Assembly (NCBI GenBank): GCA_045642085.1
Contig: JAZUIF010000124.1
Location: forward strand, 1-11,738
Direction: 5' to 3'
Length of the DNA: 11,738 bases
Source: UBA1723 sp045642085
GTDB lineage: Bacteria; Bacteroidota; Bacteroidia; Bacteroidales; Paludibacteraceae
This document shows, one piece after another, positions 1 through 5,215 of this stretch. The notes under the pieces are model-generated. The model was not told the DNA's origin. It saw only the letters and a list, made by a program, of their open reading frames with translations, and did no database searches. The translations under genes were made by a program, and so were the position numbers. The stretch's first letter is position 1; each line of letters begins with the position of its first letter.

Positions 1-1672
1 CCTTAGCCAAGTTAGCTACGTTAACTACGTTAGACTCAGAAGAAGCAACCAAAGAACCAGCTACAGTGTAAACAGCTACGCTCTTAACACCCTCGTTAGC
101 TACAGTGATTACGTCAGAAGCAGGATTAGGATAGATTGAAACCTCTCCCTTAGCGATTACGTTCTCAACTGGAGATTTAGGAGCTACAGGAATCATATTA
201 CCAGCGAAGTCCTTCTCAACACCCATATCCTTAGTTGAAGTTGGCCATGCATTTCTATCACCTGTCAATGTCAAATCTGTGAACATGTAAGAGATAACAT
301 CGTTAGTAAGGAAACGCAATGTGATATAGTTGTAATCCTTTGAAGGAAGCTCAACATCACCGTAAACCATAGACATCATTGATGGGATTGAATCAATCTT
401 GTCTGTGCCACCCTTAGTGTATGATGGAGAGAACTGAGCCCAATCTGTTGCGTTGCCAATCTTAGTACCATCTCCAGTCTCGAAACGATACTGAACTGGG
501 AAACAGATGTTCTTAGAACTTGCCTTGTATTCAGCATATGGAGTCAAACCACCTGTCTCTCCAGCGTTGTGACCAAGACGCATTGCAATTGAAATAGTCT
601 TGTCTACAGCACCCTCTCCTAGAGGAATACGGATGATAGCATCTGACAATACACCAGACTCATCAACACGCTCGTTATCTGCTGTTGCTGCCTTAGTGAT
701 AGGAAGAAAACCGTACTCTGTATCGTAGAAACCTACAGAACGCTGCTCTCCCTTCTCGCAGTACATACGGTCACACATCATATAGCTGTAGTATGGATCA
801 TCACTCTCAGCTAGGAATGCCTGCTGTCCGTAGAACAATGTTGGATCTGCAGGAGCAAACTTCTTACTCTTCTGCTGTGCCTTTAGCTCTGCATTTCCAG
901 CGTAAGTACCATAGTTGTAGTTTGTAAGGTTAGAAACATAGATTGTTCCCTCACCCTTCAATGGAGTAAACTTATCAGCATAGAATGGCTTTGTTCCATC
1001 TGAAACGAACTTCAAATTCTTGATAAATACAGATGCCTCAACACCACCTTCTGGGAAGATTGACATGAAGATAGCCTTAACCTGGTTTGCATCACCTCTC
1101 TCAGCTACACCTTTTGGAAGCAATAGAGAAGAGTATACATACTTCTTAACAGTTCTCAACTTACCAACACCAAACTTAGTTGTTGCAGTATCACCTGTTG
1201 CCTCATCGTAATCGATGAAATCACGCCAAGTACAGTCGATAGAAACGTGAGAGATACGGTACTCCTCCTGTGATCTGTTTGTTCCCCATGTTGCACCACC
1301 TACAGCTGCTGTATCTGCCATCAAATCGAATGACAAACCTTCACGCTTGATGTTCTCTCCTGAGAATACAATATCCTTATTGAAGTAGTACTCAACCTCA
1401 AGATTCCAAGCCTTGTTCAAATCTACTGCCTCCTTTGACAAGTAAATCAAACCAGATGTATACTTCTCAGCAGGGTTCTTGATCTCTACCATATCATCAC
1501 CAGCCTCGTTCTTAGACTCTTTGATGATTGTAGACATGTCCTCTGATGCCGAAGATGGAACGAACTCAGCGTTTACCATCTTACCGTCTTTGATTACGTA
1601 GATCTCTGTCTCTGCATTTGCTGCACCTGCAAGAGAAAGAACACTACTAGCAAGTAAAATTTTCTTTATCAT
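1..1672 (-). CDS. Secreted protein with T9SS C-terminal sorting domain, 3' end cut by window edge
   Basis: An open frame of 557 codons runs from the ATG at 1672 off the left edge. Residues 1-20 form a signal peptide (MIKK, then a hydrophobic stretch, then GAANA), with likely cleavage before ETEIY. Residues about 21-500 match no family I recognise; they hold four cysteines (147, 300, 305, 390) and alternating polar/aromatic stretches suggesting an all-beta protein. From about residue 510 the sequence is a type A T9SS sorting domain: YPNPASD at 514-520, then short beta strands with the YTVAG turn at 535-539. Such domains are usually 70-80 residues, so only some 20-30 residues should be missing. 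Known for the family: Sec export, then crossing of the outer membrane through the Por/T9SS machinery with the tail removed. Inferred: a surface or extracellular protein of unknown function. A good promoter precedes it. Strong use of AAG, AAC and GCT/GCA codons hints at high expression. Start choice is supported by the signal peptide. Confidence 0.9.
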   Translation of the reverse strand, partial: MIKKILLASSVLSLAGAANAETEIYVIKDGKMVNAEFVPSSASEDMSTIIKESKNEAGDDMVEIKNPAEKYTSGLIYLSKEAVDLNKAWNLEVEYYFNKDIVFSGENIKREGLSFDLMADTAAVGGATWGTNRSQEEYRISHVSIDCTWRDFIDYDEATGDTATTKFGVGKLRTVKKYVYSSLLLPKGVAERGDANQVKAIFMSIFPEGGVEASVFIKNLKFVSDGTKPFYADKFTPLKGEGTIYVSNLTNYNYGTYAGNAELKAQQKSKKFAPADPTLFYGQQAFLAESDDPYYSYMMCDRMYCEKGEQRSVGFYDTEYGFLPITKAATADNERVDESGVLSDAIIRIPLGEGAVDKTISIAMRLGHNAGETGGLTPYAEYKASSKNICFPVQYRFETGDGTKIGNATDWAQFSPSYTKGGTDKIDSIPSMMSMVYGDVELPSKDYNYITLRFLTNDVISYMFTDLTLTGDRNAWPTSTKDMGVEKDFAGNMIPVAPKSPVENVIAKGEVSIYPNPASDVITVANEGVKSVAVYTVAGSLVASSESNVVNVANLAK

Positions 1673-1739
1673 ACTCTTTTGTTTTAATTAATATTCCTAA
1701 CCATAAAACCTTATTTCGCATTTTATACACGAAACGGCA

Positions 1740-1770
1740 CAAAAATAGTCTTAAAAAACAATCCTACAAT
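1740..1770 (-). promoter_or_regulatory. Bacteroidetes-type promoter of the T9SS cargo gene
   Basis: On the minus strand a perfect -7 box TATTTTTG (1740-1747) lies 19 bases downstream of ATTG (1767-1770), fitting the Bacteroidetes consensus TTTG/TTG-N19-TAnnTTTG. Transcription should begin near 1733-1736, giving a leader of about 60 bases before the ATG. The region between this gene and the cysS stop is only 175 bases, so the cargo gene probably has its own transcript. Confidence 0.7.
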
Positions 1771-1832
1771 TTTTAAGCATAAGAAAAATGTAAAAAATGT
1801 AGATTTTTAACTTTTCCAAGTCTGTTTTTATA

Positions 1833-1853
1833 TTGTAAAACATATTTTTACAA
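1833..1853. repeat. AT-rich inverted repeat over the cysS stop codon
   Basis: TTGTAAAA (1833-1840) and TTTTACAA (1846-1853) are perfect 8-base inverted arms with a 5-base loop, overlapping the cysS stop codon. The stem has only two G-C pairs, and the minus strand has no U-run after it, so it is a weak candidate for ending or stabilising the cysS transcript rather than a standard terminator. Confidence 0.35.
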
Positions 1854-3314
1854 GCTCCACTCAAATCCGTCCTTTGTGTCCTTGACTTTGAATCCAAGTC
1901 TTGCCAACTCATCACGGATCTTGTCGCTTGTTGCCCAGTCTTTATTTGCCTTCGACTGCTTTCTGATCTCTAATAGCAAATCTACAGCTCCTTTGTACGC
2001 GTCGTTTGCTGCTCCTGAATTCTCCTCTACTCTCATTCCTAGCAAATCGATCAAATACAAATCAAATACCTCTTTCAACTCTTTCAAATCTGCCTCTGAA
2101 ATTGTTGCCTTTCCATCTGACACTGTGTTGATGATACGTGTCGCATCATACAAATGCGAGATGACAATTGGTGTGTTCAAGTCGTCTAGCATCGCCTCCT
2201 CGCAAAGCTGACGATAATTCTTCATCTCCATTGTAGTCTCCTTAGATGGAGTTAGTTTCTGCAATCTTGCATAGCTCTCACACAATCTTGCGAATCCCTT
2301 CTCTGCAGCGATCAATGCCTCATTGCTGAAGTCGACTGTACTGCGGTAGTGTGCCTGAAGGATGAAGAAACGGATTGTCATAGGTGCGTAAGCCTGTGTA
2401 AGAAGCTTATGGCTTCCTGTGAAGAACTCATCCAATGTGATGAAGTTTCCTAACGACTTACCCATCTTCTGTCCGTTGATGGTAATCATATTATTATGCA
2501 TCCAGTAGTGAACTGTCTCTTTGCCTAGAGCTGCTGTACTCTGTGCAATCTCACATTCGTGGTGAGGGAAGATCAAATCCATTCCTCCTCCGTGGATATC
2601 AAACTCTTCTCCTAGATACTTTGTTCCCATTGCAGAACACTCCATGTGCCAACCAGGGAAACCGTCGCTCCATGGTGATGGCCAACGCATGATATGCTCT
2701 GGCTGAGCTTTCTTCCACAATGCGAAATCAAGTGCGCAATGTTTCTCGCTCTGACCATCAAGATCACGTGTTGTCTCAAGCAAATCCTCGATATTTCTAC
2801 CAGACAACTTACCGTAACGGTGATCTTTGTTGTATTTCTTTACATCGAAATAGATAGATCCTTCACTCTCGTAAGCGTAACCAGCATCAAGAATCTTCTT
2901 GACAAAATCAATCTGCTCAATGATGTGTCCCGACGCATGAGGTTCGATACTTGGTGGCAATACTCCAAGCTGGTCCATCGCCGAGTGATAACGGTTAAGG
3001 TAGTATTGCACAACCTCCATAGGCTCCTTCTGCTCAAGACGGGCCTTCTTAGCGATCTTATCCTCACCCTCGTCTGCATCATGCTCCAAGTGGCCCACAT
3101 CTGTAATATTACGGACATAACGCACCTTGTAGCCAAGATGAGTCAAGAATCTGTAAAGAATGTCAAATGTAATAGCTGGACGAGCATGTCCTAGATGACC
3201 GTCTCCGTAGACAGTCGGACCGCACACGTACATTCCAACATGTGGTTCATGCAAAGGCTTGAACAACTGTTTAGTACGAGTCAGTGTGTTATATATCAAT
3301 AATTTATGTTCCAT
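1848..3314 (-). CDS. cysS: Cysteine-tRNA ligase (CysRS, class I)
   Basis: A cytosolic 488-residue enzyme that charges tRNA-Cys using ATP and cysteine; the length is close to the family norm of 460-500. The class I nucleotide-binding motif is HLGH at 40-43 in the CysRS context YVCGPTVYGDGHLGHARP, and the KMSKS loop is KMGKS at 283-287. The zinc and cysteine site expected from the E. coli enzyme (Cys28, Cys209, His234, Glu238) is found with the same spacing at C31, C226 (in GWHMEC), H251 and E255 (in FPHHECE). The DALR-type helical anticodon region occupies roughly 330-430, and a short C-terminal domain ends in GFEWSL. The ATG at 3314 lies four bases after the stop of the Lrp/AsnC-type regulator, so the two are almost certainly co-transcribed. 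No Shine-Dalgarno sequence precedes the start. The Ser-to-Gly change in KMSKS is unlikely to disable the enzyme. Confidence 0.97.
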   Translation of the reverse strand: MEHKLLIYNTLTRTKQLFKPLHEPHVGMYVCGPTVYGDGHLGHARPAITFDILYRFLTHLGYKVRYVRNITDVGHLEHDADEGEDKIAKKARLEQKEPMEVVQYYLNRYHSAMDQLGVLPPSIEPHASGHIIEQIDFVKKILDAGYAYESEGSIYFDVKKYNKDHRYGKLSGRNIEDLLETTRDLDGQSEKHCALDFALWKKAQPEHIMRWPSPWSDGFPGWHMECSAMGTKYLGEEFDIHGGGMDLIFPHHECEIAQSTAALGKETVHYWMHNNMITINGQKMGKSLGNFITLDEFFTGSHKLLTQAYAPMTIRFFILQAHYRSTVDFSNEALIAAEKGFARLCESYARLQKLTPSKETTMEMKNYRQLCEEAMLDDLNTPIVISHLYDATRIINTVSDGKATISEADLKELKEVFDLYLIDLLGMRVEENSGAANDAYKGAVDLLLEIRKQSKANKDWATSDKIRDELARLGFKVKDTKDGFEWSL

Positions 3315-3318
3315 CTTA

Positions 3319-3777
3319 TTATAATGAAATTGGCACTTCTCTTTTAATACTCATATCCAAAGATATCAAAGTTTCTGTCGACATAACACCCTTGATACTC
3401 TGGATTTTTCCGTTAAGAAGATCCATCAAATCTTCGTTGTCTCTAGCATAAAGCTTTACCATCATAGTGTATGGTCCTGTTGTAAAGTGACACTCTACAA
3501 CCTCAGGGATTTTTTCCAATTCAGGCACAACTGTAGCATACATAGAACCCTTCTCAAGTTTGATACCGATGTAAGTACAAGTCTGATAACCCAAAGTCTT
3601 TGGATTAACATGATAACCCGAACCTACAATAACACCTGTATCAATAAGACGCTGTACACGCTGGTGAATTGCAGCTCTCGACACATCACAATCCTCAGCG
3701 ATATCCTTGAACGGGATTCTGGCATTCTTAGTAATAATATTAAGAATCTGCCTATCTAAGTCGTCGATTTTTTCCAT
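3319..3777 (-). CDS. Lrp/AsnC family transcriptional regulator
   Basis: A 152-residue DNA-binding protein of the feast/famine family. Residues 4-50 form the N-terminal helix-turn-helix: LDRQIL at 7-12, then the recognition segment DVSRAAIHQRVQRL at 31-44. Residues about 66-142 form the RAM ligand-binding and oligomerisation domain (YIGIKLEKG, then the glycine turn TGPYTMMVKLYARD at 100-113). Family members bind an amino acid in the RAM domain and act as dimers to octamers, often repressing their own gene. Its gene is directly upstream of cysS, four bases apart, which suggests control of or by cysteine or a related amino acid; this is inference, since the RAM sequence does not reveal the ligand. 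The start at 3777 gives a standard N-terminus (MEKIDDLDRQIL). A promoter with an adjoining inverted repeat precedes it. Confidence 0.93.
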   Translation of the reverse strand: MEKIDDLDRQILNIITKNARIPFKDIAEDCDVSRAAIHQRVQRLIDTGVIVGSGYHVNPKTLGYQTCTYIGIKLEKGSMYATVVPELEKIPEVVECHFTTGPYTMMVKLYARDNEDLMDLLNGKIQSIKGVMSTETLISLDMSIKREVPISL

Positions 3778-3814
3778 TATTAAACTTATTTGTTTCCTGT
3801 TTACAATTTAGGTT

Positions 3815-3822
3815 CAAAATTA
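3815..3822 (-). promoter_or_regulatory. -7 box of the Lrp/AsnC-cysS unit
   Basis: TAATTTTG on the minus strand matches the Bacteroidetes -7 consensus TAnnTTTG exactly, about 38 bases upstream of the ATG at 3777. No TTTG lies at the ideal 19-20 base distance; the nearest is 23 bases upstream, so the -33 element is weak, as in promoters that depend on a regulator. Confidence 0.55.
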
Positions 3823-3854
3823 GGCTTTTTCTTTCATTTTTACACCAAAAAGCC
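3823..3854. promoter_or_regulatory. Inverted repeat abutting the -7 box, candidate operator
   Basis: GGCTTTTT (3823-3830) and AAAAAGCC (3847-3854) are perfect 8-base inverted arms with a 16-base AT-rich spacer. The near arm touches the -7 box of the regulator gene and the far arm covers the -33 zone. The arms are 24 bases apart start to start, about two helical turns, which would suit a dimeric protein on one DNA face. Autoregulation by the downstream Lrp/AsnC protein is an inference. Confidence 0.4.
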
Positions 3855-3874
3855 GATTTTTTTCACAAAAAGAC

Positions 3875-3904
3875 AAAAAAAAGCGTTGTCCCGAAGAACA
3901 ACGC
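3875..3904 (-). terminator. Rho-independent terminator of rpsF-rpsR-rplI
   Basis: On the minus strand a 9-bp stem (GCGTTGTTC with GGACAACGC, one G-U pair) is capped by a C(UUCG)G tetraloop and followed by eight U residues (3875-3882). It begins 24 bases after the rplI stop codon. This is a very stable intrinsic terminator that separates the ribosomal operon from the Lrp/AsnC-cysS unit. Confidence 0.92.
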
Positions 3905-3928
3905 CTTGTTTCTATAAGCTAAGAATAA

Positions 3929-4375
3929 TTATTCAGCAACAACGTTGAATTTAATCTCAGCAGCTACCTCCTTGTGAAGACGAGCAACAGCAACGTACTC
4001 ACCAAGAGCCTTAACAGACTCCTTAACAGAGATAATCTTTCTTTCTACATTGAAACCAGCCTTCTCAAGAGCCTCTGCGATCTGGATGTTAGTTACAGAA
4101 CCGTAGATAGCACCTGACTCCTTGTTAGCCTTAGTTGCGATTGTAAGTGAAACAGCGTTCAACTTAGCAGCCAACTCCTCAGCATCAGCCTTGATCTTAG
4201 CAAGCTTGTGAGCTCTCTGCTTCAAGTTCTCAGCCAATACCTTCTTTGCAGAAGGAGTAGCAACGATAGCCTTTCCCTGAGGAATAAGGTAGTTAAGACC
4301 GTATCCGTTCTTTACCTTTACAACGTCATCCTTGTAACCAAGATTAGTAACGTCCTCTAGCAATATAATTTCCAT
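3929..4375 (-). CDS. rplI: 50S ribosomal protein bL9
   Basis: A 148-residue protein of the large ribosomal subunit that binds 23S rRNA near the L1 stalk and reaches toward the neighbouring ribosome. The N-terminal rRNA-binding domain (residues 1-50) holds the L9 signature GYGLNYLIPQGKA at 24-36. A long Lys/Ala-rich helix follows at about 41-75, and the C-terminal domain includes the conserved GSVT at 92-95. The length matches the usual 147-150. It is the last gene of rpsF-rpsR-rplI, 18 bases after rpsR, and a strong terminator follows. The gap to rpsR contains a perfect AGGAGG Shine-Dalgarno sequence, unusual for this phylum. Confidence 0.98.
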   Translation of the reverse strand: MEIILLEDVTNLGYKDDVVKVKNGYGLNYLIPQGKAIVATPSAKKVLAENLKQRAHKLAKIKADAEELAAKLNAVSLTIATKANKESGAIYGSVTNIQIAEALEKAGFNVERKIISVKESVKALGEYVAVARLHKEVAAEIKFNVVAE

Positions 4376-4382
4376 TGTTATT

Positions 4383-4388
4383 CCTCCT
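4383..4388 (-). promoter_or_regulatory. Perfect Shine-Dalgarno sequence of rplI
   Basis: AGGAGG on the minus strand is separated from the rplI ATG by seven bases (AATAACA), the textbook spacing. Most other starts in the window have A/T-rich leaders with no SD, as expected in Bacteroidetes, so this element is a marked exception. Confidence 0.85.
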
Positions 4389-4393
4389 GTTTA

Positions 4394-4663
4394 TTACTTC
4401 AACAAATCTGTTACGTATGGTAGCAATGCAAGGTGACGAGCACGCTTAACAGCCTGAGCAACCTTACGCTGGAACTTCAAAGATGTACCAGTTAGACGGC
4501 GAGGCAAAATCTTACCCTGCTCGTTAAGGAACTTCTTCAAAAATTCAGGATCCTTGTAGTCGATATACTTGATACCGTTCTTCTTGAAACGGCAGTACTT
4601 CTTTCTCTTAACGTCTACTGTAGGAGGCGTCAAATATCTAATTTCTGATGCGTTCTGTGCCAT
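4394..4663 (-). CDS. rpsR: 30S ribosomal protein bS18
   Basis: An 89-residue small-subunit protein that forms a heterodimer with bS6 on the 30S platform. The S18 core is clear: KKYCRFKKNGIKYIDYKD (21-38), then ILPRRLTGTSLKFQRKVAQA (52-71) and the basic tail AVKRARHLALLPY (71-83). The N-terminal extension of about 15 residues is common in this phylum. Its start is four bases after the rpsF stop codon, so the two are likely translationally coupled, and an SD-like AAGGAG sits inside the end of rpsF. In Bacteroidetes ribosomes bS18 is known to contact the 3' tail of 16S rRNA together with bS21 and bS6. Confidence 0.98.
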   Translation of the reverse strand: MAQNASEIRYLTPPTVDVKRKKYCRFKKNGIKYIDYKDPEFLKKFLNEQGKILPRRLTGTSLKFQRKVAQAVKRARHLALLPYVTDLLK

Positions 4664-4667
4664 AATC

Positions 4668-5006
4668 TTAGTTCTCCTTTTTACCGTTCTTTCTCTTTAC
4701 AGCGTACTCTACTGCATACTTGTCCAACTTAGTAGTCAAGAAACGTAGCACCTTCTCGTCACGACGGAACTGTAGCTCCAATTTCTCTACCATTGTAGGC
4801 TCTGCCTCAAACTCGAACAAGCAGTAAAAGCCTGAGCTCTTCTTGTCGATTGAATAAGCAAGCTTACGCATTCCCCAAAGCTCCTCATTAACGATCTTAG
4901 ATCCTTCGTTAACAAGTACGCTCTTGAATTTTGCTGCCGTTTCCTTCATCTGTTCGTCAGACAAAACGGGAGTTAAGATGAAAACGACTTCGTAATGATT
5001 CAACAT
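4668..5006 (-). CDS. rpsF: 30S ribosomal protein bS6
   Basis: A 112-residue protein of the 30S platform, partner of bS18. The S6 fold is evident from MLNHYEVVFILTPVLSDEQ at the N-terminus, the WGMRKLAYSI strand (44-53), the GFYCLFEFEAEP strand (59-70) and LELQFRRDEKVLRFLTTKLD (76-95), ending in a basic tail. The length is typical. It is the first gene of rpsF-rpsR-rplI and has its own consensus promoter about 45 bases upstream. The start has an A/T-rich leader and no SD, in contrast to the two genes that follow it. Confidence 0.98.
   Translation of the reverse strand: MLNHYEVVFILTPVLSDEQMKETAAKFKSVLVNEGSKIVNEELWGMRKLAYSIDKKSSGFYCLFEFEAEPTMVEKLELQFRRDEKVLRFLTTKLDKYAVEYAVKRKNGKKEN
4674..4679 (-). 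promoter_or_regulatory. SD-like sequence of rpsR inside the rpsF 3' end
   Basis: AAGGAG on the minus strand overlaps the last lysine and glutamate codons of rpsF and ends ten bases before the rpsR ATG. It is complementary to the anti-SD core, though the spacing is slightly long. Because Lys-Glu codons can produce the sequence by chance, it is weaker evidence than the rplI site. Confidence 0.5.
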
Positions 5007-5050
5007 AACTTGTTTATTAATTAATTAAATACTTTGCTATAAAAGCGGTG

Positions 5051-5082
5051 CAAAAGTAGTAATTATTTTTCTTCTATGCAAA
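5051..5082 (-). promoter_or_regulatory. Consensus Bacteroidetes promoter of the rpsF operon
   Basis: On the minus strand TTTG (5079-5082) lies 20 bases upstream of TACTTTTG (5051-5058), matching TTTG-N19/20-TAnnTTTG. Transcription should start near 5044-5047, giving a leader of about 40 bases. It is the best promoter match in the window, as expected for a ribosomal protein operon. Confidence 0.8.
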
Positions 5083-5128
5083 TAATTCTATTCTTTTCCT
5101 GAAATTGTTGATAATTTGCAGTTGCCAT

Positions 5129-5158
5129 CGTCAACGTCAACGTTAACGTTAACGTAAA
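5129..5158. repeat. Hexanucleotide tandem repeat (CGTYAA)
   Basis: Five consecutive 6-base units read CGTCAA, CGTCAA, CGTTAA, CGTTAA and a degenerate CGTAAA. The repeat fills the gap between the carAB terminator and the rpsF promoter. The CGTTAA units contain overlapping AACGTT and GTTAAC palindromes. It encodes nothing that I can see. Confidence 0.85.
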
Positions 5159-5185
5159 AAAGGAGACGCAAGCAATTGCGTCTCC
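5156..5185 (-). terminator. Rho-independent terminator of carAB
   Basis: A perfect 10-bp stem (GGAGACGCAA, 5162-5171, with TTGCGTCTCC, 5176-5185) and a 4-base loop are followed on the minus strand by six U residues (5156-5161). It lies 30 bases after the carAB stop codon and isolates it from rpsF. Confidence 0.93.
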
Positions 5186-5215
5186 TCATTTATCATTATG
5201 CATTTACATTCTACA

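Noticed and set aside
1833..1853. The inverted repeat at the cysS stop as an intrinsic terminator
   Set aside because: The stem is nearly all A-T and lacks a downstream U-run on the minus strand.
2694..3194. A 166-codon plus-strand open frame opposite cysS
   Set aside because: It lies wholly within a confident cysS frame, has no recognisable domain, promoter or leader, and reads as an antisense shadow.
5007..5050. An S6:S18-binding leader motif upstream of rpsF
   Set aside because: The predicted leader of about 40 bases is AT-rich and I could not fold the expected stem with a bulged CCG.
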